Assembly (NCBI RefSeq): GCF_039830145.1
Contig: NZ_CP156082.1
Location: forward strand, 142,001 to 206,000
Source: Croceibacterium sp. TMG7-5b_MA50
GTDB taxonomy: Bacteria > Pseudomonadota > Alphaproteobacteria > Sphingomonadales > Sphingomonadaceae
Length of the DNA stretch: 64,000 nucleotides
Direction of reading: 5' to 3'
Below, piece by piece: positions 1 through 8,430 of the stretch. The notes under the pieces were generated by a model. That model did no database searches. It saw only the letters and a program-made list of their open reading frames with translations, and was not told where the DNA came from. The first letter of the stretch is position 1. Every line of letters starts with the position of its first letter. Both the position numbers and the translations under genes were made by a program.

Positions 1-3
1 AAA

Positions 4-387
4 TCAATGTGCGGCGTGCTGCTCCACCGCTTCCCGCAGAAGGTCGATCAGGTGATCGGGCGGGCACGGCTTAGTGCAGGCCAGCGCTCGCGGATAGCGC
101 TGGTGGACCTCGCCCGGTGTGACATGACCGGAATGGAAGATGATCGGCACGCCCGCCTTGGTCAGCGCATCGGCGAGCGGAAACACTTCGCCATCGGCGG
201 TGTAGACGTCGAGGATCGCCGCATCGGGCAGTTCCTGATCGATCGCCACGAAGGCGTGCTCCTTGTCAGCGAACGGCCCTTCCAGTTCGAAGCCGAGATC
301 CCGGACCGTCTCCGACAGGTCCAGCGCGATAATGAACTCGTCTTCGACCACCAGAACCTTGGGCCGATCGCCATGCAACGTCGCCAT
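4..387 (-). CDS. Single-domain response regulator
   Basis: A 127-residue CheY-like receiver domain with no output domain. The expected receiver residues are visible: the acidic pair in VVEDE near the N-terminus, the phospho-acceptor Asp in AAILDVY, the Ser in IFHSGH and the Lys in CTKPC. Such stand-alone receivers usually serve as phosphorylation targets or sinks for soluble HWE/HisKA2 kinases; that role is inferred from the family. An AGGAG lies just before the ATG. It resembles the receiver at 25559-25948, including the Ile-His-Ser-Gly motif, so both may belong to related light or stress signalling. No kinase gene lies beside it in this window. Confidence 0.88.
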   Translation of the reverse strand: MATLHGDRPKVLVVEDEFIIALDLSETVRDLGFELEGPFADKEHAFVAIDQELPDAAILDVYTADGEVFPLADALTKAGVPIIFHSGHVTPGEVHQRYPRALACTKPCPPDHLIDLLREAVEQHAAH

Positions 388-481
388 GTTCGTTCTCCTG
401 AGAGCCGTGATGGGCCCTTGTACTTGGGAAACGAACCGGGCGGGCGGGGCAATGGTTCCCCATTGTTAGCCCGCTAGGCAA

Positions 482-1033
482 TCACACGCGGCCGAACCGT
501 TCCTCGTATCCGGTGATATTCCCGGCGGCGAGCAGGCGCGCCTGCGCCGGCCAGTCATCGCGCCGGATGCGACCCTGAAACCGGCCGAGCTGCGCATCCA
601 CGCGGTCGATCTCCGCATCGTCCCAAGCGGCGATCTGGTCCAGCCGGGTGATGCCAAGCGCGTGCAGCTGATCGACCAGCTTGGGGCCGAGGCCCTTGAT
701 GCGCAGCAGCTCGCTTTCAGTCGCAGGCGCCTCCACGGCTGTGGGGATCATGTCGGGCGGCGGCGGGGTGATGGCTGCGCCGGCGATCACCGCCTCTCCG
801 ACGCCGGCCATGCCAGCGGGCGCGGCGGGGGGCAGCTCGCTCATCGCGGCGGCGGCGGGGGGCGCATCGATCAGCGCCTGGTTGCGGCGGGCGGGAGCCT
901 CCGCCTCCGCCGGGTCACGCGCCAGGTCCACCCGCGTGCGGCGGTTGGCGGCACGGATCCACAGCAGCACCAGCACGGCCACGACCAGTGCGATGACGAC
1001 GAGCAGCCAATTGGCTTCGATCCATTGGGTCAT
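482..1033 (-). CDS. Membrane-anchored helix-hairpin-helix protein
   Basis: 183 residues. An N-terminal membrane segment (about residues 8-25, rich in Val/Leu) is followed by a long Ala/Pro-rich linker and a C-terminal helix-hairpin-helix domain of the H3TH type, with LLRIKGLGPKLVDQLHALGI and a DRVDAQLGRFQGRI segment as seen in family members. The ATG at 1033 was preferred over an upstream in-frame ATG at 1063 because the membrane segment then begins directly after MTQWIEAN. The domain suggests DNA or protein contact at the membrane, but its function is not established. It follows the flippase gene on the same strand after about 40 bp. Confidence 0.75.
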   Translation of the reverse strand: MTQWIEANWLLVVIALVVAVLVLLWIRAANRRTRVDLARDPAEAEAPARRNQALIDAPPAAAAMSELPPAAPAGMAGVGEAVIAGAAITPPPPDMIPTAVEAPATESELLRIKGLGPKLVDQLHALGITRLDQIAAWDDAEIDRVDAQLGRFQGRIRRDDWPAQARLLAAGNITGYEERFGRV

Positions 1034-1072
1034 GGCATGATCCTCTACGCCGGGCGCCGCCAAGCTGACAAG

Positions 1073-2644
1073 CTACAGCGGATCGGCCGGCCCGCGCAGG
1101 GGTTGGGGGCCGGGGGCATCGCTTGTCTCGCCCACATCTTCCTTGGCCAGCTTGCGGGTGAACAGCACCCGATCTTCCGGTCCGAAGCCGTAGCGCCAGA
1201 TAACCAACCCGTAGGCGCCCAGGATCGCGGGGATGCCGAACACCAACTCCGCCCATTCGGGCAGACGGATGGCGATCTGCCCGGCGGCCACCGCCGCCAG
1301 CGCGGCCCACACCAGCGCCCAGCGCCAATTGTTGACCATGTGCCCCAGGATGCGGCCGAGCAGCACCGCCTTCGCCAGCGATGCCGCCCCCAGCGCCACC
1401 ATCAGGCACGCCGCCGCCAACGCCGCCTGCCAGCTGGGCGGCAGGTTGTAGCGTTGCGCCACGATCATGGCGCCGACCGTCAGCACCCCCTGCAGCACGA
1501 TGGTGGCGATCGACAGCCACAGATTGCGCAGCCGCGCCACGTAGACGAGCGCGCTTTCCGCCACCACCGCCGTCGCCGCGACCACCTCGGCCAGCAGCAG
1601 GAAACCCAACGCGCCGTTGCCGCCGACAAAGCCGGGGCCGACGATGCCCATGATCGCTTCGCCCGGAATCCCCAGCGCGAGCGCCACGCCGGCCTGCGCG
1701 GCGGTGATCCAGAACCCGACCTGGCAGACCTGCCGGGCGATCGCGGCATAGTCCCGCTCCGCCAGCTTGCGGGTCAGCACAGGACCCAGGATCGGTTCGA
1801 AACTGGTCTTCAGCTTCTGTGGCAGGCTGGCGACCTGCTGCGCCACGTAATACACGCCCACGGCGGACGGGGCGGCGAACAGGCCGAGGACGAAGATGTC
1901 GAGCCGCCGCGTGCCCCATTCGATCGCGTCCGCCGCCGCCAGCGGGCTGCCGCGCGCGAGCAATCGGCGGCTGCGCGTCAGCGACGGGCGCCAGCCATGC
2001 GCCCGGCCATAGGTGCGCGCATAGGGGATCATAGCGGTCAGCAGCGCGGCATAGATGCTGACCAGATAGGCCAGCGCGAGGCCCGAGTCGGGCGTCACCA
2101 GCCAGAACAGGCCCGCCATGATGGAGATCGTCCACGGCTCCACAATGGCGCGCGCGCGTACGGTGGCCGCGATGTCGAAGCGGTAGGCCTGCGCCGCCAG
2201 CACGATCTCCGTCAGCGCGAGCGCCGGAACGGCCAGCACCAGCAGCCGGTCCCATTGCGTGTATTCGCCACTCGGGAACATGGGTGCGGGCACCAGCCAC
2301 AAAGCGAGCGCGACCAGCACGCCGGCGATCGTCGCCAGCAGCAGCCCGTCGGCGATCACCGCCTCCTGCGCGCGGCCGCCATCCTCCGGCGCGGGCTCTT
2401 CCGCCAGGCGCTGCGCCAGTCCGCGCTTCTCGCCGACGGTGCACAGCATGGCTGCCAGTTCGACGATGATGATGGCGGAGGCGAAGCGGCCCAGTTCGGC
2501 CGCGCCGTACAGCCGCCCGCCGATGAACAGGAACGGCAGGCGCGCGGCCAGCCGCAGCATGAAGCCGACCAGATTGGTGCGCCCGCCCTTGGCCAGCGCC
2601 GCCATGTCCCCGCTGCTGGAGCGGGCGGGTTCCGGCGTGCTCAT
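1073..2644 (-). CDS. Polysaccharide flippase-like membrane protein
   Basis: 523 residues, very hydrophobic, with about 12 to 14 predicted membrane segments typical of the MATE/MOP superfamily of oligosaccharide flippases (Wzx/RfbX-like). Members move lipid-linked glycans across the inner membrane. The start ATG overlaps the gpsA stop as ATGA at 2641-2644, indicating translational coupling to the tsaD-gpsA unit. No glycosyltransferase cluster is next to it, so the substrate cannot be named. The reading frame stays open further upstream, but that part is a shadow of gpsA. Confidence 0.8.
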   Translation of the reverse strand: MSTPEPARSSSGDMAALAKGGRTNLVGFMLRLAARLPFLFIGGRLYGAAELGRFASAIIIVELAAMLCTVGEKRGLAQRLAEEPAPEDGGRAQEAVIADGLLLATIAGVLVALALWLVPAPMFPSGEYTQWDRLLVLAVPALALTEIVLAAQAYRFDIAATVRARAIVEPWTISIMAGLFWLVTPDSGLALAYLVSIYAALLTAMIPYARTYGRAHGWRPSLTRSRRLLARGSPLAAADAIEWGTRRLDIFVLGLFAAPSAVGVYYVAQQVASLPQKLKTSFEPILGPVLTRKLAERDYAAIARQVCQVGFWITAAQAGVALALGIPGEAIMGIVGPGFVGGNGALGFLLLAEVVAATAVVAESALVYVARLRNLWLSIATIVLQGVLTVGAMIVAQRYNLPPSWQAALAAACLMVALGAASLAKAVLLGRILGHMVNNWRWALVWAALAAVAAGQIAIRLPEWAELVFGIPAILGAYGLVIWRYGFGPEDRVLFTRKLAKEDVGETSDAPGPQPLRGPADPL

Positions 2645-3660
2645 CCGGCCCGCCCTTCGATCCTTGGCCCTTCGATCCTCGGCCCTTCGGCGACGAGCGG
2701 GCGGGCGAGCAGCGCATCGGCGATGGCGCGCGCCGGGGCGCCCAGCAGCAGCCGGTGGACGGCATCTGAGATCGGCATGGCGACGCCGCGTTTCCCAGCC
2801 AGTTCGGCCAGCACCGGCGCGGTATGCGCGCCTTCGGCCACGGTGCGCCGGTCGGTCAGCAGCGCGGCGGGCGCCTGCCCCTCGCCAAGTGCCTTGCCGA
2901 GGGAGAAGTTGCGGCTGTTGGTGGACGAACAGGTCAGCACCAGATCGCCCAACCCGCACAGGCCGGCCAGCGTTTCCGCCCGGCCACCCAGCGCCGTGCC
3001 GAAGCGCAGCAATTCGGCATAGCCGCGGCTGATCAGCGCGGCGCGGGCATTGAGGCCGAGGCCCAGCCCCTCCACCACGCCGCAGGCGATGGCGAGCACG
3101 TTCTTGACCGCGCCGCCCACCTCGGCCCCGGTCACGTCGTCGGTGTAGTACGGGCGAAAGGTGCGGCGGGCGATCGCCGGGGCCAGCCGGTCCCATTGCG
3201 CCTGCCCACCGCCGCAGGCCAGCGTGACGGCGGTCGGCAGCCCGGCGGCGACCTCGTGCGCGAAGGTCGGGCCGGACAGGACGGCGATCTCCGCCTCCGG
3301 CGCATGGGCGCGGGCGACCTGATGCAGCAGCCTCAGCGATCCCGCCTCGATCCCCTTGGCGCACAGCACCAGATCGCGCGGCACGGCCGGCATCGCGGCC
3401 AGCACCGTGCCCAGATGCTGCGCCGGCGTCACCAGCAGGGCGATGTCGGCCGTGCCGGCTTCAGCCAGATCGCTGGTCGCCCGGATGGTCGGCGCCAGTG
3501 CCGCGCCGGGCAGATAGGGCTGGTTGCCCGCGCCGCGGTTGATCGCCTCGGCCAGGCCGGCCTCGCGCGCCCACAGGGTGACGGGGGTGCCTTCCGCCGA
3601 CAGCATCTGCGCCAGCGCGGTGCCCCACGCACCCGCCCCGATGACCGAAATGGTGCTCAC
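2641..3660 (-). CDS. gpsA: Glycerol-3-phosphate dehydrogenase [NAD(P)+]
   Basis: 339 residues. Reduces dihydroxyacetone phosphate to sn-glycerol 3-phosphate for phospholipid synthesis in the cytosol. The N-terminal Rossmann motif [12 protein letters not shown] and the conserved [13 protein letters not shown] segment with the catalytic Lys are clear. Start is a GTG at 3660 sharing four bases (GTGA) with the tsaD stop; the longer upstream frame is tsaD shadow. The C-terminus carries a short repeat ([15 protein letters not shown]) encoded by a tandem 15-bp repeat at 2653-2682, an unusual tail beyond the usual domain end. The order tsaD-gpsA is common in proteobacteria. Confidence 0.95.
   Translation of the reverse strand: MSTISVIGAGAWGTALAQMLSAEGTPVTLWAREAGLAEAINRGAGNQPYLPGAALAPTIRATSDLAEAGTADIALLVTPAQHLGTVLAAMPAVPRDLVLCAKGIEAGSLRLLHQVARAHAPEAEIAVLSGPTFAHEVAAGLPTAVTLACGGGQAQWDRLAPAIARRTFRPYYTDDVTGAEVGGAVKNVLAIACGVVEGLGLGLNARAALISRGYAELLRFGTALGGRAETLAGLCGLGDLVLTCSSTNSRNFSLGKALGEGQAPAALLTDRRTVAEGAHTAPVLAELAGKRGVAMPISDAVHRLLLGAPARAIADALLARPLVAEGPRIEGPRIEGRAG
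2653..2682. repeat. Two tandem 15-bp units inside gpsA 3' end
   Basis: The unit CCCTTCGATCCTYGG occurs twice back to back (2653-2667 and 2668-2682), with a third partial copy starting at 2683. It encodes the duplicated GPRIE at the GpsA C-terminus. The unit is in frame (15 bp), so copy-number change would alter only the tail length. Confidence 0.85.
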
Positions 3661-4691
3661 GCCTTGTACCCCGCGCCGCGCACGGCCTCCGCCGCCGGGT
3701 CCAGCGGCCAGCGCGGGCGCGCGGCCACGTCCAGCGGATCGGCGGCGAAGCCCGCCTGCAACCGCTCGATCCCCGCCCAGGCGATCATTGCCGCATTGTC
3801 CGTACACAAGGCCGGCGGCGGCGCGATGAAGGGCAAGGCGTGTGCAGCCGCCAGCGCCTCCAGCGCCTCGCGCACGGCAGCGTTACGGGCGACGCCGCCC
3901 GCCACCACCATCGCGGTCACATCGGCCATCCGGGCCAGCCCGCGCCGCGTGCGGTCGAGCAGGCAGTCGATGGCCGCGCGCTGGAAGCTGGCGGCGATGT
4001 CGGCGCTATCGTGCTGGCCGCTGTCATGGGCGCGCAGAACCGCGCTCTTCAAGCCGGCAAAGCTGAAATGCGGCTCGGCACTGCCCAGCAGCGGACGGGG
4101 CAGGGGCACGGCGGCGGAGTTCCCGTGGGCCGCATGCCGCTCCACCGCCGGGCCGCCGGGAAAGCCAAGGCCAAGGATCTTGGCGGTCTTGTCGAACGCC
4201 TCGCCCAGCGCGTCGTCGATGGTGGTGGCGATGCGGGTGTAACGGCCGACACCCTCCACCCGCAGCAACTGGCAATGCCCACCCGACACCAGCAGCAGGG
4301 CATAGGGGAACTGCAGCGCCGGATCGGCGAGGCGCGGGCTCAGCGCGTGGCCTTCCAGGTGGTTGACCGCCAGCAGCGGCTTGTCGCCCGCCATGGCCAG
4401 CGCCTTGGCGGTGACGAGGCCGACCATCACCCCGCCGATCAGCCCCGGCCCGGCCGTGGCGGCGATCGCGTCGCAATCGGCCAGCGTCACGCCGCCATCG
4501 GCCAGCACTTGGCTGATCATCGGGGCCAGCCGTTCCGCATGGGCGCGCGCGGCGATTTCCGGCACCACGCCGCCGAACGGGCGATGCGCGTCGTCTTGGC
4601 TGGCGATCGCCTCGGCCACGATCGTGCGATCGGCGGTGACCAGCGCGGCCGCCGTCTCGTCGCAGCTGCTTTCGATACCCAGGACCAGCAT
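3657..4691 (-). CDS. tsaD: tRNA N6-threonylcarbamoyladenosine transferase TsaD
   Basis: 344 residues, the usual length for the Kae1/Qri7 family. Transfers threonylcarbamoyl to A37 of ANN-decoding tRNAs together with TsaB and TsaE. The N-terminal [10 protein letters not shown] motif and the metal-binding His pair in [12 protein letters not shown] (H111, H115) are present. Start ATG at 4691 was chosen because the family begins almost at once with the LGIESS strand. It is divergent from hemC with only 50 bp between the starts, so the two promoters must be very close or overlap. gpsA is coupled downstream through a GTGA overlap. Confidence 0.97.
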   Translation of the reverse strand: MLVLGIESSCDETAAALVTADRTIVAEAIASQDDAHRPFGGVVPEIAARAHAERLAPMISQVLADGGVTLADCDAIAATAGPGLIGGVMVGLVTAKALAMAGDKPLLAVNHLEGHALSPRLADPALQFPYALLLVSGGHCQLLRVEGVGRYTRIATTIDDALGEAFDKTAKILGLGFPGGPAVERHAAHGNSAAVPLPRPLLGSAEPHFSFAGLKSAVLRAHDSGQHDSADIAASFQRAAIDCLLDRTRRGLARMADVTAMVVAGGVARNAAVREALEALAAAHALPFIAPPPALCTDNAAMIAWAGIERLQAGFAADPLDVAARPRWPLDPAAEAVRGAGYKA

Positions 4692-4741
4692 GGTGCCGCC
4701 CCCCTTGGCGAAAGTGCGGCTTTGGGGCAAGCGGACCCGCA

Positions 4742-5638
4742 ATGCCCCATCCTATTCTCCGCCTCGGTACACGTCGTTCCCCCCTTGCCATGGTGCAGGC
4801 GGAGGAGACGCAGAGGCGACTGGCGGCGGCGCATGGTCTGGCACCGGACCTGATCGAGCTGGTGCCGGTGATCGCCAGCGGCGACAAGGTGCAGGACCGC
4901 CCGCTGGCGGAGATCGGCGGCAAGGCGCTATGGACGCGGGAGCTGGATGGCTGGCTGCATGACGGCCGGATCGACGCGGCGGTGCATTCGCTGAAGGACG
5001 TGGAGACGATCCGGCCCGCCTCGCTGGTGATCGGCGCCGTGCTGCCGCGCGCTGACCGGCGGGACCGGCTGCTGGGCGCCGCCAGCATCGCCGCTTTGCC
5101 GCAAGAATCGGTGGTGGGCACCAGCGCGCCGCGCCGGGCCGCGCAATTGCTGCACCTCAGGCCCGATTGCCGGGTGGTCACCTTCCGCGGCAATGTGGCG
5201 ACGCGCATGGCAAAGCTCGCGGCGGGGGAGGCAGATGCCACGTTCCTCGCGGCCGCCGGGCTGGAGCGGCTGGGGGAGGATGGCGTCGGCCACCCGCTCG
5301 ATCCGCAGGAATGGCTCCCCGCGCCATCGCAAGGCGCGATCGGGATCGAATGCCGGGCAGGCGATGCCCGCATACTGGACCTGCTCGCGGCGATCGACCA
5401 CGCGCCCAGCCGGGTGGAGGTAATGGCGGAACGGGCCCTGCTGGCGGCGCTCGGCGGCAATTGCCACAGCCCGATCGCCGCGCTCAGCGAAGGCGGCCGG
5501 CTGACGGCTGCCCTGTTCAGCCCCGACGGTGCAGAGAAGGTGTGGGGGCAGGGCGATGATCCCGCGGCGCTCGCCGCCGACCTGCTCGCCCGTGCGACGC
5601 CCGGCATCGCGGTGCATTTCAGCGGCCCGACGGCTTGA
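4742..5638 (+). CDS. hemC: Hydroxymethylbilane synthase (porphobilinogen deaminase)
   Basis: 298 residues. Polymerises four porphobilinogens into hydroxymethylbilane in heme/tetrapyrrole synthesis. [15 protein letters not shown] at the start, the HSLKDVET active-site segment and the dipyrromethane-cofactor Cys in [11 protein letters not shown] are all seen. The stop overlaps the TTG start of hemD (TTGA), so HemD is translationally coupled. The gene begins 50 bp from divergent tsaD. Confidence 0.97.
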   Translation: MPHPILRLGTRRSPLAMVQAEETQRRLAAAHGLAPDLIELVPVIASGDKVQDRPLAEIGGKALWTRELDGWLHDGRIDAAVHSLKDVETIRPASLVIGAVLPRADRRDRLLGAASIAALPQESVVGTSAPRRAAQLLHLRPDCRVVTFRGNVATRMAKLAAGEADATFLAAAGLERLGEDGVGHPLDPQEWLPAPSQGAIGIECRAGDARILDLLAAIDHAPSRVEVMAERALLAALGGNCHSPIAALSEGGRLTAALFSPDGAEKVWGQGDDPAALAADLLARATPGIAVHFSGPTA

Positions 5639-6312
5639 TTCCGGTCGTCGTGTTGCGGCCCGAGCCGGGCAATGCCGCCACGATGCGAGCGGGCCGGCTG
5701 CTGGGCCTGCCGATGGTTGCAGCACCTGTGTTCCGGGTGGACCCGCTCGCCTGGGTGGCGCCTCCGGAATGCGAGTTCGATGCCCTGCTGCTCGGCAGCG
5801 CGAACGCGGTGCGTCATGCGGGGCCGCAATTGTCGGCCTATCGCGGCAAGCCGGCCTTGTGCGTGGGCGCCACTACGGCGGAGGCGGCCGAGGCCGCTGG
5901 CCTCGCTGTGATAGCCTGCGGTAGCGGCGGCTTGCAGGATCTGCTCGACAGCCGCGCCGACTGGCCCGCGCGGCTGCTGCGGCTGGGCGGGGAGAGCCAT
6001 GTCTCGCTCGTGCCGCCGGCCGGAGTGACCATCGACCTGCGCGCCGTCTACCGGGTGGTGGCGGAACCGCTCGACCATGCGCCGGTGCGCGGCCCGTGCG
6101 TGCTGCTGCTGCACTCCGCCGACGCCGCCGCCCATGTCGCGGACGAGTTCGTCCGCCTGTCCCTGCCGCGCGGGCAGGTCCGCGTGGCCGCGTTGGGGGC
6201 GCGGATCGCGGCGGCGGCGGGGCAGGGCTGGGGCATGCTCGCCCCGGCCGAGCGGCCGAATGATGCCGCGCTGCTGGCCCTGGCAGCCCAATTGTGCCAA
6301 GACCCGGCCTGA
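5635..6312 (+). CDS. hemD: Uroporphyrinogen-III synthase
   Basis: 225 residues, TTG start overlapping the hemC stop. Closes and rearranges hydroxymethylbilane to uroporphyrinogen III. The family is poorly conserved. The call rests on the opening VVVLRPEPGNAAT strand-loop, the two-lobed alternating pattern, a C-terminal segment ending in RPNDAALLALAAQLC, and the position directly behind hemC. The stop overlaps the ATG of the next gene (TGATG). Confidence 0.9.
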   Translation: MIPVVVLRPEPGNAATMRAGRLLGLPMVAAPVFRVDPLAWVAPPECEFDALLLGSANAVRHAGPQLSAYRGKPALCVGATTAEAAEAAGLAVIACGSGGLQDLLDSRADWPARLLRLGGESHVSLVPPAGVTIDLRAVYRVVAEPLDHAPVRGPCVLLLHSADAAAHVADEFVRLSLPRGQVRVAALGARIAAAAGQGWGMLAPAERPNDAALLALAAQLCQDPA

Positions 6313-7205
6313 TGGATCGGTTCGCAGAGGAAGGCGGGCGCGGCGCCGGACGGGTGCGCGCACTGGTTGGCGTGGCGCTGGGCGCGTTTCTGCTGGGCGC
6401 GGCGGCGATCTACTTCGTCGATCATCGCGACCAGATCGCCGCCGGTACCCTGTTCCAGCCGGAGCCTGCGCCAGTTCCCGCGCCGCAACCGGCACCCGCG
6501 CCTGTGCCGGTGGCCGCCCCCGCCGTGCCGACTGACCCGGTCGAGGTGCGGATCGATGCGCTGGAACAGCGGCTCGCCCGGCTGGACCTGAGGGCAGAGG
6601 CGGCATCGGGCAACGCCGCCCGCGCCGAAGGGCTGCTGATCGCCTTTGCCGCGCGCCGGGCGCTCGATCGTGGGGCGCCGCTCGGCTATCTGGCGGACCA
6701 GTTGCGGCTGCGCTTCGCCGATGGGCACCCCAACGCTGTCACGACGATCATCGACGCCGCGCGCAATCCTGTGACGGTCGACGGCCTCGTCGCCCGGCTG
6801 GACGGGCTGCACACCAAATTGGCCGGCGGCCCGGATGACGAGGGCACCTGGGCCTGGCTGCGGCGGGAATTCAGCCAGCTGGCGGTGATCCGGCGAGAGG
6901 ATACGCCTTCCCCCGCGGCGGAGCAGCGGCTGGCCCGCGCGCGGATGTTCCTGCAGAGCGGCCGGATCGACGCCGCCGTGGCGGAGGTGGAGCTGCTGCC
7001 CAACGCCGCCAGCGCGGCCATCTGGCTGCGCGATGCCCGCCGCGTGTCCGCCGCGCAGCAGGCGCTGGACCTGCTGGAAACGACCGCCATCCTGGATGCG
7101 CGCACCCTGCGCGATGGCAGCGGTACGGCGGTCGAACAGCTCAGCCCGGCGGCCGAACCGCCGCCCCAATCGCCGACGCCGACCGAAGAATCAGCCCCGC
7201 AATAA
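6312..7205 (+). CDS. COG4223/Mitofilin-domain inner-membrane protein
   Basis: 297 residues: short cytoplasmic start, one membrane segment (about 16-35), a Pro/Ala-rich linker (about 45-75), then a mostly helical region with a coiled-coil beginning near DPVEVRIDALEQRLARLD, and a Pro-rich tail. This architecture and its location right after hemC-hemD match the alphaproteobacterial COG4223 proteins related to mitochondrial Mic60/mitofilin, which occupy the place of E. coli hemX. A role in shaping or scaffolding the inner membrane near heme enzymes is inferred from the family. The ATG overlaps the hemD stop. The 3' end overlaps the convergent hydroxylase gene by 15 bp. Confidence 0.8.
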   Translation: MDRFAEEGGRGAGRVRALVGVALGAFLLGAAAIYFVDHRDQIAAGTLFQPEPAPVPAPQPAPAPVPVAAPAVPTDPVEVRIDALEQRLARLDLRAEAASGNAARAEGLLIAFAARRALDRGAPLGYLADQLRLRFADGHPNAVTTIIDAARNPVTVDGLVARLDGLHTKLAGGPDDEGTWAWLRREFSQLAVIRREDTPSPAAEQRLARARMFLQSGRIDAAVAEVELLPNAASAAIWLRDARRVSAAQQALDLLETTAILDARTLRDGSGTAVEQLSPAAEPPPQSPTPTEESAPQ

Positions 7206-8405
7206 CGCCGGCAGGTCGCCGGAGACGCCGCGCGCCTCGTCCATGAACCAGCGCTTCAGCGCCGGGGTTCGCTGGACCACGCCCATGCCGAGACGCCGGG
7301 CGGCGCTGGGTAGGCGGCCGGGGATGCCGAATAGGCGGGTCAGGCTGTCCGTCGCCAGCGCCACGCTGAACGTGTCCAGCCCGCGCCACTGCTCGTACCG
7401 GGCGAGCAATTGCGCATCACCAAGGTCGAGCCCGATCCGGCGACCTTCCACCAGCACCTCCACCAGCGCGCCCACGTCGCGCAGTCCCAGGTTGAAGCCC
7501 TGCCCGGCGATGGGGTGGATGCCGTGGCCCGCATCGCCGACCAGCGCGAGCCGATCGGCGGTGATCCGCACGGTGTGGTGGAAGCCCAGCGGCCAGCCGG
7601 CACGCGGGCCGTTCAGTTCCAGCGCGCCGAACATGCCGCCCATCCGCTTGCTCACTTCCGCCAGGAAGGCACGCGGCGACAGGGCCAGCACGCCTGCCGC
7701 GTCACCTTCGTCCACGGTCCACACCAGCGCGCTGCGATGCCGCCCTTCCGCGTCGTCCTGCAACGGCAGCAGCGCGAAGGGACCGGCTGAATAGAAGATC
7801 TCCCACGCCACGCCACCATGCGGCCGCTCATGGTGGAGGCCGGCGATGATTGCGCGATGGCGATAATCCCACCGGGCGACAGCGATGCCCGCTTCCTCGC
7901 GCGTGGGCGAACCGCGCCCTTCGGCGCCGACCATCAGCGCCGCTTCCAGCATTGTGCCGTCGGCCAGCGTCGCCGCGACGCCATGCTCGCCGCGATGCCG
8001 CTCCACCACCTGCGCCTTCTGGTGCCAGCGGATCAGCGGCTCGGCCTCCGCCGCGCGGAACAGCGCCAAGCGCAGGTCGCGATTGGCGAACATGCGGCCC
8101 AACGTCCCCTCGTGCGGTTCCGGCGTGAAGTCGATCCGGCCCGGCCGCATCGCGTCGGTCACCGCGATGGAGGTGATCGGGCAGCCCAGCGGCTCCAGCC
8201 CGTCGGCGATGCCCAGATTGGTGAACAGGTTCCAGCTCGCCGTGCTGATCGCGCTGGCCCGCCCGTCGAACCCGTCGGCGGTCAGTTCCGCCATGTCGGC
8301 CCGGTCGACCACATGGCTGGAGATGCCGTTGCGGGCCGCCGCCAGCGCCAGGGTCATGCCGACCAGGCCACCGCCCAGGATCAGGAGTTCGCGCTTGTCC
8401 GCCAT
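7191..8405 (-). CDS. UbiH/UbiF/COQ6-type FAD-dependent hydroxylase
   Basis: 404 residues. A class A flavin monooxygenase of ubiquinone biosynthesis, adding a hydroxyl group to the quinone ring. The N-terminal dinucleotide fold ELLILGGGLVGMTLALA and the second FAD motif LVGDAGHGIHPIAGQGFNLG are clear. Which ring position it modifies cannot be read from sequence. Start ATG at 8405 places the Rossmann strand right after MADKR. Only 25 bp separate it from the divergent DsbD-family gene, so their promoters must overlap neighbouring coding sequence. Confidence 0.9.
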   Translation of the reverse strand: MADKRELLILGGGLVGMTLALAAARNGISSHVVDRADMAELTADGFDGRASAISTASWNLFTNLGIADGLEPLGCPITSIAVTDAMRPGRIDFTPEPHEGTLGRMFANRDLRLALFRAAEAEPLIRWHQKAQVVERHRGEHGVAATLADGTMLEAALMVGAEGRGSPTREEAGIAVARWDYRHRAIIAGLHHERPHGGVAWEIFYSAGPFALLPLQDDAEGRHRSALVWTVDEGDAAGVLALSPRAFLAEVSKRMGGMFGALELNGPRAGWPLGFHHTVRITADRLALVGDAGHGIHPIAGQGFNLGLRDVGALVEVLVEGRRIGLDLGDAQLLARYEQWRGLDTFSVALATDSLTRLFGIPGRLPSAARRLGMGVVQRTPALKRWFMDEARGVSGDLPALLRG

Positions 8406-8430
8406 GGGGCCGAGCCGTAGAGCGTGTGGC

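Noticed and set aside
662-3022. 786-residue plus-strand open frame opposite the flippase and gpsA
   Set aside because: It is a GC-driven shadow with Gln/Arg/His-rich composition and no recognisable domain, running antisense to well-supported genes.
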